Assembly (NCBI GenBank): GCA_017395085.1
Contig: JAFPWF010000010.1
Span: forward strand, 1 to 64,000
Length of the DNA stretch: 64,000 nucleotides
Origin: Oscillospiraceae bacterium
GTDB lineage: Bacteria; Bacillota; Clostridia; Oscillospirales; Oscillospiraceae
Direction: 5' to 3'
The notes below the pieces were generated by a model. It was not told where the DNA came from. It ran no database searches and saw only the letters and a program-made list of their open reading frames with translations. This document shows positions 1 to 9,445 of this stretch, piece by piece. How positions within the stretch are numbered: the first letter of the stretch is position 1; the number at the start of each line of letters is the position of its first letter. Position numbers and translations under genes: made by a program.

Positions 1-944
<944 letters not shown>

Positions 945-1043
945 TCAGTAATTAATTGATGTCTTATGATACCACAGAATCCTTACATCTGCAATCAGAT
1001 TGGGCATATCCGGATCAGAAAAACCCCGGGTGCGGTAAAAAAA

Positions 1044-1072
1044 CACCGCAGCCCCGGAAAGAGGCTGCGGTG
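1044..1072 (-). promoter_or_regulatory. Terminator-like hairpin in the glpK leader (possible attenuator)
   Basis: A perfect 10-bp stem (CACCGCAGCC / GGCTGCGGTG) with a 9-base loop is followed, on the reverse strand, by seven U. It lies between the terminator of the AraC gene and the glpK start, so in a transcript from a promoter near 1125-1155 it would form inside the glpK 5' leader. A second short stem (GTTCCG/CGGAAC, about 1101-1116) precedes it. Glycerol operons in Bacillus are controlled by antitermination at a leader terminator; a similar arrangement is inferred here, not shown. It could also simply be a backup terminator. Confidence 0.5.
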
Positions 1073-1264
1073 CCGGAGAGGAATACTGCGAAGACCCAGC
1101 TGTTCCGTTTCCGGAACGGCTAGACTTATTGTATAACAGCGGCTGTAGGATGTCATGAAAGAGAAATGCCGATTATGGGTATTTTTATGTGGTGTTTTTA
1201 TGTCCTTTTACGAATTGATCTGGGTTTCAACTGCCGCTTTCTCTGAGACTGTCCGTGCGCAAAA

Positions 1265-1285
1265 AACGCGGTCTGTGACCGCGTT
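1265..1285. terminator. Bidirectional hairpin terminator after the AraC gene
   Basis: A 9-bp stem AACGCGGTC / GACCGCGTT with loop TGT directly follows the AraC-gene stop codon. On the reverse strand it is followed by a run of U. Confidence 0.8.
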
Positions 1286-2317
1286 TTATTTCATACGTTT
1301 GCTGTTCCTGTACTGGGAAGGTGTGATCCCTTCATAGCGTTTGAAGACCTTGACAAAATAACTGGTATCCTGGAAACCGAAATTCAGGGAGATCAAATTG
1401 ATGTTTTCATCCGTATTGCTCAGCGCGTCCTTTGCCCAGTCAATTTTTTTGCGGTTGAAGTAATCCGTGTAGTTTTCTCCGGTTTCTTTCAGGAACAGCT
1501 TGCTGAAGTAGCTGGTGCTCATGTGGCAGAGTTTTGCCATGTCCTGCATACTGATCCGCTCATGCCGGTTGCGATCGATATAGGCGATCGCCGGGTAAAC
1601 AGGACTGCTCACAGGAACATTCGATATTGTGCCGGCGTAGTCCGTGCTGCGCGGAGGAGCCTGGAACCCGGAAATCTCCCTGAAGCGCTCATTGGCAAGC
1701 TCGCCTTCACTCTCAAGCACGGGCGGTAGTGGAGTTGGATCGGTTCTGTGTCCGTAAACCAGCGAATCCGAACGGATCTTCAGAACCCGGTTGGTGACAT
1801 ATTTTACCGCGGAATCCAGCATATCCGCGATTTCAATGATGCGCCGATGCTCGACTTCGGGAAGGCGCTTGTAAAGATCAGTCAGGTTCTCCTGCTCCGT
1901 TCTGTCTTCAGGCTGCAGAGAACTGATGTCATTGATCAGGTGCTCCAGCTTCGCATCAGTATCACTTTGTGGAATGCGCACCTGACCGAAAATCACCGCA
2001 CCGAGGTAGCGCTCACCCACCACTACCGGCACTGCTGCGTCCATCAATCCGCTGTGACACAGAAAGATAAAAGGTTTGTTCTGCTTAACAGCCTCCAGCC
2101 CTGCAAGTGCATTACACTTAAAACACCGCTTCCGCGTTGTGGGATTGTTTAGGATCGCGGTACAGAAGTCGGTACATCCGCTGACTCTGGATACCGGGTT
2201 CCCCTTATAATCAATGGTGATCATCGCCGTGCCGGTCAGCCTTGCAAACTGATCCTGCAGTTTTTCCCATTCTGGAATATCCAGAACGGATTTGATATTC
2301 AATTCGTAAATATTCAT
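1286..2317 (-). CDS. AraC-family regulator with PocR sensory domain
   Basis: Cytoplasmic transcription factor of 343 residues. Residues about 5-175 form a PocR-type ligand-binding domain: it starts with LDIPEWEKLQDQFARLTG and has the conserved cysteines of CTDFC, KRCFKCNAL and FLCHSGL, plus a GYLGAVIFGQV-like stretch (ERYLGAVIFGQVRI). Residues about 240-343 are a double helix-turn-helix AraC domain ending with FKRYEGITPSQYR. PocR domains are known to sense small diols or related metabolites, and this gene lies directly upstream of glpK in the same direction, so glycerol or a derivative is a reasonable ligand by inference. GGAG precedes the ATG by about six bases. Other AraC targets cannot be excluded. 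Confidence 0.88.
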   Translation of the reverse strand: MNIYELNIKSVLDIPEWEKLQDQFARLTGTAMITIDYKGNPVSRVSGCTDFCTAILNNPTTRKRCFKCNALAGLEAVKQNKPFIFLCHSGLMDAAVPVVVGERYLGAVIFGQVRIPQSDTDAKLEHLINDISSLQPEDRTEQENLTDLYKRLPEVEHRRIIEIADMLDSAVKYVTNRVLKIRSDSLVYGHRTDPTPLPPVLESEGELANERFREISGFQAPPRSTDYAGTISNVPVSSPVYPAIAYIDRNRHERISMQDMAKLCHMSTSYFSKLFLKETGENYTDYFNRKKIDWAKDALSNTDENINLISLNFGFQDTSYFVKVFKRYEGITPSQYRNSKRMK

Positions 2318-2653
2318 GCTTATGCTCCGTTCTGTATGCGCGCCGTCCTGATTCCTCCCTTATTTTGGAGTATTATACACCTTGTCAATGCAGAACAAAA
2401 CATATTCTGTTGTGTGATAATGGCGTTATTTAGTGGTAAAAATATTAGGTTTGGCATTATAACGCTTTACGATTATCGACAAAAGGGAATAATCTGTTGA
2501 ATTTTCGGATGATTTGACCTGTTCTGACACAATCCTATGGAATTATGAGTCTTTGCTATACCTGGATATTCAGAATTATGAATACCACCCTTTGGCTGCC
2601 TAACAGAGTATTCCGAAGTACGCGGTCGGTGCGGCGCCTCGCGTATGAAAGGA

Positions 2654-2682
2654 TTGTTTCGCATCAGCTCCCGTGCTATGAT
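2654..2682 (+). promoter_or_regulatory. Promoter-like TTGTTT-17-TATGAT
   Basis: TTGTTT at 2654-2659, a 17-bp spacer and TATGAT at 2677-2682 preceded by TGC (extended -10). The same TGTGCTAT style of -10 occurs before the genes at 37454 and 43768. Only a tiny ORF follows. Confidence 0.4.
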
Positions 2683-2731
2683 GACAGCAGATCATACGTG
2701 TTTGATCAAAAGACCCTTGAGCAGGAGAGAC

Positions 2732-2815
2732 ATGTCATGTGCTGCAGACACTTTTACGATCGATCAGAGGAAACCATGCAGTAGTTGGGAAAACAGGCAG
2801 AGGAATCGTGGCTAG
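2732..2815 (+). CDS. Possible 27-residue small ORF
   Basis: An ATG five bases after AGGAG, downstream of the promoter-like pair at 2654-2682, opens a 27-codon frame ending at TAG. The peptide begins MSCAADTFTIDQRKPCSSW and has two cysteines, with no recognisable family. The arrangement of promoter, ribosome site and short frame may mark a real small gene or the remnant of a degraded one. Confidence 0.25.
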   Translation: MSCAADTFTIDQRKPCSSWENRQRNRG

Positions 2816-2990
2816 CGGAGATGCTGCGGAAGTCGCCGGCCGTGCTCTAACTGAAATGCAGATACGGAAGGTCGGATAATCTCATCCTTCTTCCTTGCAT
2901 TCTCCAAACGCAGCTGTTATAATCTCGTCACCGGGGCTGAGCCGCAATTGCTCAGCCTCCTTCCCGGGAGAACTCCCGGTTTCTATAAAA

Positions 2991-3018
2991 AGCGGGCGCG
3001 GCCGAAGCCGTGCCCGCT
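2991..3018 (-). terminator. Terminator of the repeat-containing secreted protein gene
   Basis: AGCGGGC / GCCCGCT stem with an inner GGC-TTCG-GCC hairpin on the reverse strand, followed by UUUUU. Confidence 0.75.
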
Positions 3019-3063
3019 GTTTTCGTTTCTGTTTTCTTCTGCTGCGTTCATACGCCGTTCCGC

Positions 3064-4080
3064 TCAGCGGAAGTACAGGTCGTCCGCGCCTCTCGCACGC
3101 AGAACGCCGTCGTTGCCCTCATAGTAAAGGATGCCTGTCTCAGACCGCCATACGCCGTCTCCGCGGTTGTTCACGACAACGCGTGCGCCGCTCGCAGTGT
3201 AGGCAAATCTCCACTCACCGGAATAATCCCGCTGTTCCGAAGACGGAGTGTAAGGCGGAGTATAAGAAGGAGTTGAAGGATTGTAAATCGGGTTGTAGGG
3301 ATACAGATCCTGCTGTCCTCTGGAACGCAGAACGCCATCGGTCCCCATATAGTAGACGGTACCGTCTGCGGTTCTCCATGTGCCGTCGCTGTTGGGATAG
3401 ACCTGCAGCGGAGCGCCGTAAACGCTGTAGACGGTCATGGCGTTCCACGCCGGCTGAGGACTGATGCCTCCGGGATTGTAGGTGTACAGATCCGGATTGC
3501 CTCCGGAGCGCAGTACGCCGTCGGTCCCCATATAGTAAACTACCCCGCCCGAGGTTCTCCAACTACCGTCGCTGTAGGATGAAACCCGTTCCGTCACGCC
3601 GTTGATGTAGTAGACGATCATGGCATTACCGGTTGGCCTGGGATAGCTCCCGCCTCCGCTGGGCGAAACCGTGATGCGCGCCATGCCGGTGTCGGCAGAA
3701 CCGTAAGAATTGCTGAAGCGGCAGTAGACCCGCCAGCCATTCAGCGCGTACGGGATGTTGTCGAGGGTCATGTCCTTGGTGTTGCCCATGATAATCCGCA
3801 GGGACGGGAACTCCTGCTGCGCCTGGAGATAGCTGATGTCACGTCCATCCGGACTCACAAAATGCCACTCGGCCAGGATGGCATTCTCATACCTTGAAAC
3901 AAACTGGCACCTGCCGAACTCGTACACCCACTCGTCAGTCGGGTTTTTGGTGATGCGCGGAACATTGTACTGCGACGGGATCACCGTCACAGCTGCGTCG
4001 GCCGTCGCGCTGCCGAAGACGCCCAGTGTGCTCACGCACAGAACCAGGCAAATAAACAGACAGAGTATCTTCTTCATCAT
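3064..4080 (-). CDS. Secreted protein with three C-terminal repeats
   Basis: 338 residues with a signal peptide (MMKKILCLFICLVLCVSTLG, cleavage probably after ATADA). Residues about 35-140 resemble an immunoglobulin-like module: a single-domain pattern with WVYEFGRCQF and WRVYCRFSNSYG, two cysteines spaced as in an Ig fold, and TVSP at the end. Three repeats follow at about 152-201, 213-262 and 296-337, each with a GxWRT turn, a YYMGTDGVLRS strand and a DLY close; the third is more divergent (YYEGNDGVLRA). Proline-rich linkers separate them. It is probably exported and surface-associated. The start is set by GAGG five bases before the ATG at 4080; a GTG two codons upstream overlaps that site. 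Function unknown. Confidence 0.8.
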   Translation of the reverse strand: MMKKILCLFICLVLCVSTLGVFGSATADAAVTVIPSQYNVPRITKNPTDEWVYEFGRCQFVSRYENAILAEWHFVSPDGRDISYLQAQQEFPSLRIIMGNTKDMTLDNIPYALNGWRVYCRFSNSYGSADTGMARITVSPSGGGSYPRPTGNAMIVYYINGVTERVSSYSDGSWRTSGGVVYYMGTDGVLRSGGNPDLYTYNPGGISPQPAWNAMTVYSVYGAPLQVYPNSDGTWRTADGTVYYMGTDGVLRSRGQQDLYPYNPIYNPSTPSYTPPYTPSSEQRDYSGEWRFAYTASGARVVVNNRGDGVWRSETGILYYEGNDGVLRARGADDLYFR

Positions 4081-4183
4081 GTTCACCTCACGGTTATGAT
4101 TATCAGATTTCTATGATAATTTATCATACATCAGTTTATCCCTCTGTGCAACAATAATCCGAAAGGCGAAGGCAGGGCAAAAG

Positions 4184-4212
4184 AAACAAGGGAGCAGAAA
4201 GCTCCCCTGTTT
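4184..4212 (-). terminator. Terminator of the histidine phosphatase gene
   Basis: A 12-bp stem with one mismatch (AAACAAGGGAGC / GCTCCCCTGTTT) and a five-base loop lies immediately past the stop codon. Confidence 0.65.
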
Positions 4213-4215
4213 GAT

Positions 4216-4845
4216 TCAGCTGATCTTGTAATGGTCCACGATGAGGCTCTGATCATAATAGACCTTATCCAGTTCCGTGACCCTTGGTGTCCCGCCGTCT
4301 GCTTCGACAATGCATACTGCGCAGTTGTACGGTGCGTGGCCGCGCCAGTAATCGGACGGATTATCGAACAGGTAATTCAGCATTGCTCTCATCGCACAGC
4401 CGTGCGTGCTGATCAGATAAGTTTTTCCGTCATCGGCTGCAGTCAGTTCCCGGAAAAACTCCTGCGTCCTGCTGCAGAGGTCCTGGATTGTCTCGCCGTT
4501 CGGAAAGCCCGGAAACCGGAACGGATCCACAAAAAAGAGCCTGGCCGCATCTCCCATTTCGGTGATGCTCTTCTCCTCGATATCCCCGCAGGACATCTCG
4601 CGGATCCTGTCGTCCGTTGTAATGGGGATTTCGTTTCCGCTTTCCCGCAGAACGATTTCCGCCGTCTCTCTCGCCCTGCTCAGCGGGCTGGAAATACAGC
4701 GGTCAAAGCGGATGTCTCTCATGGCCTGTCCGGTCAGGGCCGCGAGTTCCCGTCCGCTCCGGTTGATCGGCGGATCCACCCAGCCCTGCATGACACTTTT
4801 CGCATTCAGATCTGTCTCACCATGGCGGATAATATAGAGTTTCAA
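4216..4845 (-). CDS. Histidine phosphatase family protein (TTG start)
   Basis: Cytoplasmic phosphohydrolase of the phosphoglycerate-mutase superfamily, 209 residues. The catalytic LYIIRHGETDLN motif is at the very N terminus, with FDRCISSPLSRARETAEIV, an acidic MSCGDIEE segment and the second histidine in YLISTHGCAMRAML. This complete set of RHG...SPL.R...E...HG residues marks an active enzyme, but the substrate (sugar phosphate, nucleotide or cobalamin precursor) cannot be read. Because RHG lies at residues 7-9 there is no room for a later start, and TTG at 4843-4845, ten bases after GGAGGG, is the likely start. The gene follows the PstS-like lipoprotein gene by 54 bp on the same strand and probably shares its transcript. 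Confidence 0.88.
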   Translation of the reverse strand: MKLYIIRHGETDLNAKSVMQGWVDPPINRSGRELAALTGQAMRDIRFDRCISSPLSRARETAEIVLRESGNEIPITTDDRIREMSCGDIEEKSITEMGDAARLFFVDPFRFPGFPNGETIQDLCSRTQEFFRELTAADDGKTYLISTHGCAMRAMLNYLFDNPSDYWRGHAPYNCAVCIVEADGGTPRVTELDKVYYDQSLIVDHYKIS

Positions 4846-4899
4846 GGTTTGCCGTCCCTCCGTTTTTCAAAAGTTCCGCATGATTCTTTGCTCCGGAAC

Positions 4900-6681
4900 T
4901 CAGTCCCCGTGCAGCGGCGTGACGCCGTTACGGGTGAGGATCACATCGCTGAGAGGTGAGCCAAACCAATCAAAGAGCCGCCGTGCGGGGCTGTTCTCCG
5001 GCTCGTCGCTGCGGATAACCACATAACCCTGTGTGCCGAGCGGATAATTCCGGGCAGCGACATTCTCCGGCGTAGCGGCGTAGCCCTCCAAAGAGAAGGC
5101 TAGCAGTTCTTCTTTGCTGAATACATCATTCAGATAGGTCATAATGCTGTAACCGATGGCATATGGGTCGTACAGGCATTCCGACACAATGGAGCTCATG
5201 TCGTCCAGGCGGTCGAAGCCGAGATGTTCAAAATCCGGCACGGATTCATCCTTCCACAGCATCCGTTCAAACAGGCGCTGGCTGCCGGACTGGTCGTCGC
5301 GGTACAGGACGCGGATCGCATGGTCCGCACCGCCGAGCTGGGCCCAGTTCGTGATCTTTCCGCGGTAAATGTCGCAGACCTGATCGAGGCTCAGGTTCTC
5401 CACCCCGCATGCACGGTTGCCGATGAAGACCAGGCCGTCGCCGCCGTAGAGCTTCATCTCCACCTTCACTCCGCGTTCATCCAGATAATCCTGTTCCTCC
5501 TGCGTCGGGGCTGCAAGCAGCGCAAGGTCCGCTCCGCCGTCCGCAATGTTCAGCCATGCGCCGTGGGTGGTGGAGCAGAGCGGCACGGTCCCGCCGGCGC
5601 CGGTACTCTCACAGAAGAAGGCGTAGATTTCCGATGTGACCGGCTTTCGTGCCGTGGAGGAATCCATGGTCGGGAAGTCTCCGCCGGCAAAGAGTGCCCC
5701 ATACTGCCCATGAACCTGGAACTCGCTGACCTCGCCGCTTTCCAGATCCAGAACGTAAAAGAGATCCTGTGTAAACCAGGTGTTTTCGCCCGCGGCACTT
5801 TCCCCGCCACTGCGGGAGTGCAGCAGGGCCTTGCTGCCGAGCACATCGCTCACAGAGAAATACTCGGGCAGGCTGTCGCTCATCAGGCGCCGTCCGTCCT
5901 GATTCACCAGCCAGTACCGGAAATCGTCCGAATAGTTCCCCTGCACCAGACAGGTTCCCCCATGGCTGACGATGAGCTCACAATCGGTCTCCGTCAGCGG
6001 GAGCTTGACCGGGCTTAATGCCCGGGCCTCCTCATCGAGGCGGTAAAGCTTTCCGCTGTTCGGTACAAAACACAGGATGCCGCTCTCGTCACGTCTCATG
6101 TCCGGTACAGAATCGATCGGAATTTCCCAGACCGGCTCCAGGTTTTCCGGATCATAGGCAACGAGTCGGTCGCCGCTGTCCCCGCCGTAGCGGGAGCAAT
6201 ACAGGTAGCTTCCCGCGGCGTATGAGGAAAGCATCGGGTCATCTGAAAAGAGCGGTGTGGGCGTCTGCGATCCGTCCCGGTACAGGTCGTAGCCGGCGCC
6301 GTCACGCATGGAAAAATAGATCCCGACGAAGCCGCCGTCATAAGGGACCAGATTCCGGTACACATGAACTCCTTCCGGAACCAGTTCCTCAATCTGATTG
6401 CCGTCAAGACTCAGCCGCCGGACGCTTCCGTCCTCAAAAGCGGCGTACAGCCAGTCGTCCGTACGCACGGTGCATACCGTGCTGTTGTCGACCAGCAGGC
6501 GCGGGACTGAACCGTCGACCGGGGCAAAGTACAGACGGTCATATTCAGCGGTCAGGAAAAATCCCGGAACCGCAGCCGCCTTTTCCGGAGCGGAAGCCGT
6601 TTTGCCGCAGCCGGACAGTGCGGCCGTAAGAACAAGCAAAAGAAGCAGGCAGAGCAGTTTTCTGGAAAAAGATCCCTTCAT
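4900..6681 (-). CDS. Lipoprotein with beta-propeller-like N half and PstS-like C half
   Basis: 593 residues. The lipobox LSGCGKTA places the mature protein on the outer face of the membrane. Residues about 40-330 consist of short strand-rich units (for example DWLYAAFEDGSVRRLSLDG and LYRLDEEARALS), like a DUF5050-type propeller. Residues about 335-593 match the phosphate-binding-protein fold of PstS: FPTMDSSTARKPV, NIADGGADLALLAAPTQEEQ, IYRGKITNWAQLGG, DDQSGSQRLF and a closing YPLGTQGYVVIRSDE. Phosphate-type ligand binding is inferred from the fold; the propeller may read out or present the bound state. No ABC permease is adjacent, so transport is doubtful. GAGGT lies seven bases before the ATG. 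Confidence 0.82.
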   Translation of the reverse strand: MKGSFSRKLLCLLLLLVLTAALSGCGKTASAPEKAAAVPGFFLTAEYDRLYFAPVDGSVPRLLVDNSTVCTVRTDDWLYAAFEDGSVRRLSLDGNQIEELVPEGVHVYRNLVPYDGGFVGIYFSMRDGAGYDLYRDGSQTPTPLFSDDPMLSSYAAGSYLYCSRYGGDSGDRLVAYDPENLEPVWEIPIDSVPDMRRDESGILCFVPNSGKLYRLDEEARALSPVKLPLTETDCELIVSHGGTCLVQGNYSDDFRYWLVNQDGRRLMSDSLPEYFSVSDVLGSKALLHSRSGGESAAGENTWFTQDLFYVLDLESGEVSEFQVHGQYGALFAGGDFPTMDSSTARKPVTSEIYAFFCESTGAGGTVPLCSTTHGAWLNIADGGADLALLAAPTQEEQDYLDERGVKVEMKLYGGDGLVFIGNRACGVENLSLDQVCDIYRGKITNWAQLGGADHAIRVLYRDDQSGSQRLFERMLWKDESVPDFEHLGFDRLDDMSSIVSECLYDPYAIGYSIMTYLNDVFSKEELLAFSLEGYAATPENVAARNYPLGTQGYVVIRSDEPENSPARRLFDWFGSPLSDVILTRNGVTPLHGD

Positions 6682-6822
6682 GAAGTCATACCTCTGTTAC
6701 TGTATCAATTCTGTGCGGGAGGAGCGCGTCCGAACGCGGCCTTCCGGTTTTATTATAGCCGAACGCCCGGGAACTGTAAAGAGAAACCCCGCGCTTGGCA
6801 TTGGCTGACGGTGTCTTTTTCG

Positions 6823-6852
6823 TTGACGCTCCCTAAGGCAGAATGGTATACT
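6823..6852 (+). promoter_or_regulatory. Promoter of the alpha/beta hydrolase gene
   Basis: TTGACG at 6823-6828, an 18-bp spacer and TATACT at 6847-6852 with an upstream TGG (extended -10). Confidence 0.65.
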
Positions 6853-6892
6853 GATCCCGCAACAGCAGATGACAGAAGGAGTATCCACAGAA

Positions 6893-7693
6893 ATGCTTGT
6901 AAACGCAGTTGCGCTCGGCTGCAGGGAAATGGATTGTCTTCGCTTCGGCAAAGAAGTAGGCGAAAAGTTTGTCATTTTGCCGGGTGTCTCCCTGAAAAGC
7001 GTCATGGGTTCCTCGGAAGCAATCGTGCAGGCGTATGCTCTCCTGGCGGAGAACTACGACGTCTATCTGTTCGATCATATCCGGGAGGAACCGGAAGGCT
7101 ATACGATCGCGGGAATGGCGGAAGACACTCTGTCCGCCTTCGACCGGCTGGGTCTCAGGCAGGTTCATCTGATGGGCGTGTCGATGGGCGGGATGGTCGC
7201 GCAGACAATCGCCGTCAAGACGCCGGAAAGGGTGTCGTCGCTGATTCTGTGTTCCACGGCGATGAATACCGCATACAGCGATCCTGCCGTTTTTGCAAAC
7301 TGGGAAGCCCTTGCGGAACAGAAAAACGCAGCCGCGCTGATGGCCGCATTCGGAGAAAGCGTCTACACTCCTTCATTTTTTGCGCAGTACAAGGATGTGA
7401 TCATCGCCTCCGGTGAGGGAACAACTGACCTGGATTACCGAAATTTTCTGATTTCCCTAAAAGCAATCAAAAGCTTCGATATCCGAAACGAGGTGCAAAA
7501 TATCACCTGCCCGGTTTTTGTGATCGGTGCAGGGGAAGACTGTGTGCTGGGCGCCCAGGCATCTGCCGACCTGATCGAAGCGCTGAACTGCGAGTACTAC
7601 ATCTATGAAGGATACGGACACGGTGTTTACGACGAAGCGCCGGATTATCTGACCCATATCAATTCTTTTCTCAGAGAGAAGGGCTCCCGTTAA
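6893..7693 (+). CDS. Alpha/beta hydrolase
   Basis: 266-residue cytoplasmic hydrolase of the alpha/beta fold. The nucleophile elbow is GVSMGGM, the acid is probably the Asp of GAGEDCVLG, and the catalytic His is in YEGYGHGVYDEAP near the C terminus. An oxyanion-hole LPGVSLKS stretch is at about residue 32. The complete triad suggests activity on an ester, lactone or similar bond; the substrate cannot be predicted. An in-frame ATG lies 24 bases upstream but precedes the AGAAGGAG ribosome site (6874-6881), so the ATG at 6893 is preferred. It appears monocistronic behind a good promoter. Confidence 0.88.
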   Translation: MLVNAVALGCREMDCLRFGKEVGEKFVILPGVSLKSVMGSSEAIVQAYALLAENYDVYLFDHIREEPEGYTIAGMAEDTLSAFDRLGLRQVHLMGVSMGGMVAQTIAVKTPERVSSLILCSTAMNTAYSDPAVFANWEALAEQKNAAALMAAFGESVYTPSFFAQYKDVIIASGEGTTDLDYRNFLISLKAIKSFDIRNEVQNITCPVFVIGAGEDCVLGAQASADLIEALNCEYYIYEGYGHGVYDEAPDYLTHINSFLREKGSR

Positions 7694-7801
7694 GATTTTC
7701 CGTTCCGGACTTTTGCTCCGGTTTGAATTGAAATGCTGCTGTAATGCAGAAAGGAGATGATGAAATGGCGGTAGACCCCCGCTTCCCTGGATCAGATTTC
7801 G

Positions 7802-8500
7802 GTGCGCATGAGGCGCCGCAATCTGTTCCGAAAACTGAGCAACCTGATGCTCTGCCTTGTCATTGTGGTTTTCGGCATCGCCTCGACGGCCTACAAGGTC
7901 CGGTATGAGGGCGGTTTCCTGACCTGTTTCCGTGAGATGACGGTCTGTGCGACGGTCCTGACTTCGGTTACCAGCGCCGCCCTTGTTTTCCAGATCCTTT
8001 ATGAAATCAGAATCGGCAGTGAAGTCACCTCCAGCATCCTGTATTACTGGCGGCTCTCTTCAGCAGTCACGGAGATGATGGTTCTGCTGATTGTGCTGAT
8101 CGGTTTTCTCCCCTTCTTCACCGATAACCCGGTTATCAGCCGCTTCGATATGATCCACATGCACGTGATCATTCCGCTTCTGACCATTGCAACGTTCCTG
8201 TTTTACGACAGCCCCATCGGCAAACTGCCCAAGCGCAAGCTTCTGTATGGTCTGCTGATCATCACTGTGTACGCGGTTTTCATTCTGACACTGATCCTCA
8301 CATATATAATCCCGGAAAACAAAATCCCCTATTCCTTCCTGGATGTGCGGAATCAGCCGTTCTGGTTTATTCTGCTTGCCGTTATCGTGGTCTACGGCGG
8401 CGGATACCTGCTTTCATGGCTGTTCTACACGCTGAACCTGAAGCTTGCCTGGATCTGGTACCGGGATATCGCCCATTCTCCGGAGCAGGAAGGGAAATAA
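7802..8500 (+). CDS. Pr6Pr/FAR-17a-like 6-TM protein, N terminus probably frameshifted
   Basis: 232 residues with six predicted membrane spans. The closing part (KIPYSFLDVRNQPFW, then a long hydrophobic helix) resembles Pr6Pr-type membrane proteins of the FAR-17a/AIG1 group, whose function is mostly unknown. The open frame starts at a GTG (7802) or ATG (7808) with no ribosome site. A strong AGGAG at 7752-7756 instead serves an ATG at 7765 in another frame. Removing one C from the five-C run at 7775-7779 joins them and adds the plausible start MAVDPASLDQISV. The gene is therefore likely 7765-8500 with a one-base slip, natural or an assembly error. Confidence 0.78.
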   Translation: MRMRRRNLFRKLSNLMLCLVIVVFGIASTAYKVRYEGGFLTCFREMTVCATVLTSVTSAALVFQILYEIRIGSEVTSSILYYWRLSSAVTEMMVLLIVLIGFLPFFTDNPVISRFDMIHMHVIIPLLTIATFLFYDSPIGKLPKRKLLYGLLIITVYAVFILTLILTYIIPENKIPYSFLDVRNQPFWFILLAVIVVYGGGYLLSWLFYTLNLKLAWIWYRDIAHSPEQEGK

Positions 8501-8535
8501 CTGTTGCAATCCGACAAGGAATACCCGCTATGGAA

Positions 8536-8561
8536 ACAGGGAGGCTTTTCAGCCTCCCTGT
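8536..8561. terminator. Bidirectional terminator between convergent genes
   Basis: A perfect 11-bp stem ACAGGGAGGCT / AGCCTCCCTGT with loop TTTC, between the Pr6Pr-like gene and the reverse-strand gene ending at 8586. Confidence 0.75.
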
Positions 8562-8585
8562 ATTTGTTTTGCCCGTTGTTTTGTC

Positions 8586-9410
8586 TTATGAATCCCGAAA
8601 CGCGAAATCGGTCGCCGTCTGCCGGAATGTGAAGATCTCGGAGTTTTTGCACTGCGCGATGGAACCGATCGCATCAAAGTCCATAGGTTCCTTCAGCCAG
8701 ACCTGAACCTTGGCCGCGCCGAACTCCGGATACGGAAATTCCCCGACTTCGATCCACTTTCCGTCGGATCGGACATAGATCTTCCGCGGCCCGAGAATGT
8801 TGTCCCAGTACGGTGTATTTTCCGCGATTAGCTGATACTCAAAGGTAAACCCGCTGCAGTTTTTCACTTCCTCTGACAGGATGGAATAGCTCTGGAAGGT
8901 TGTCAGCCAGGGTATTCCCGCCTGCGACCAGGTCAGTGTGATGTCGTCGCGGAAACTGAGCTCCCCGGCGGGTTTCTCCCCGACGGTGTACTGCTCCCCC
9001 GGGAATTCTTCCAGCAGGCGGATGCTCCGGATCCAGCCCACATACTGCTTGTTGTTGTTGCTGCGGTAAATGATGCAGGACATGTCGTTTTCTTCCGCAA
9101 CAGCGGTTACTTCGACGCCCTCATACAGATAATGCAGGCTCGGGAGCATGCTCGGGTATTTCGGGATCGGCTCCACCGCCAGACAGGGCGCCTTGAACGC
9201 TTTCCTCGCATACAGCGTCTTCCATTCGCGGAGATAGCTCTCCTCTTTCGGCAGCTGGATCCTGTCCGCCTTCCCGGTCGCCTGAAGCGCCGCGAGCCCG
9301 CGCTCGGCAGCAGTCAGTGATGAGGCCGCATCCTGGTTGTCGGCAAGCACGGTGCACGGAACGGATGCGAGCAGCAGGATAATCAGCAGCAATGAAACCA
9401 GTTTTTTCAT
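8586..9410 (-). CDS. Secreted hypothetical protein (SH3-like segment)
   Basis: 274 residues with a signal peptide (MKKLVSLLLIILLLASVPC, cleavage near VLADN). Mature residues about 60-120 contain LYEGVEVTAVAEENDMSCII and KQYVGWIRSIRL, a bacterial SH3-like pattern. The C half (EYQLIAENTPYWDNILGPRK, VQVWLKEPMDFDAIG) looks like a carbohydrate-binding-like beta domain. Probably extracytoplasmic and wall-associated. A longer frame from 9428 exists, but GGAG nine bases before the ATG at 9410 and the clean signal peptide favour the shorter form. It lies 36 bp downstream of the GAF-ABC gene on the same strand. Confidence 0.75.
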   Translation of the reverse strand: MKKLVSLLLIILLLASVPCTVLADNQDAASSLTAAERGLAALQATGKADRIQLPKEESYLREWKTLYARKAFKAPCLAVEPIPKYPSMLPSLHYLYEGVEVTAVAEENDMSCIIYRSNNNKQYVGWIRSIRLLEEFPGEQYTVGEKPAGELSFRDDITLTWSQAGIPWLTTFQSYSILSEEVKNCSGFTFEYQLIAENTPYWDNILGPRKIYVRSDGKWIEVGEFPYPEFGAAKVQVWLKEPMDFDAIGSIAQCKNSEIFTFRQTATDFAFRDS

Positions 9411-9445
9411 AACGATTTTCTCCGTCATGTTTCGTGAGGCTCCGC

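Larger units (their letters stand above)
2318..3063. other. 746-bp intergenic region, mostly without clear genes
   Basis: The AraC promoter is probably here, with a reverse-strand TATAAT at 2373-2378 and a poor -35. The rest is more AT-rich than its neighbours and carries no convincing long gene. A forward promoter-like pair with a very short ORF near 2732 is listed separately. Hairpins at about 2937-2957 and 2968-2980 are not followed by clear U tracts. Confidence 0.5.
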
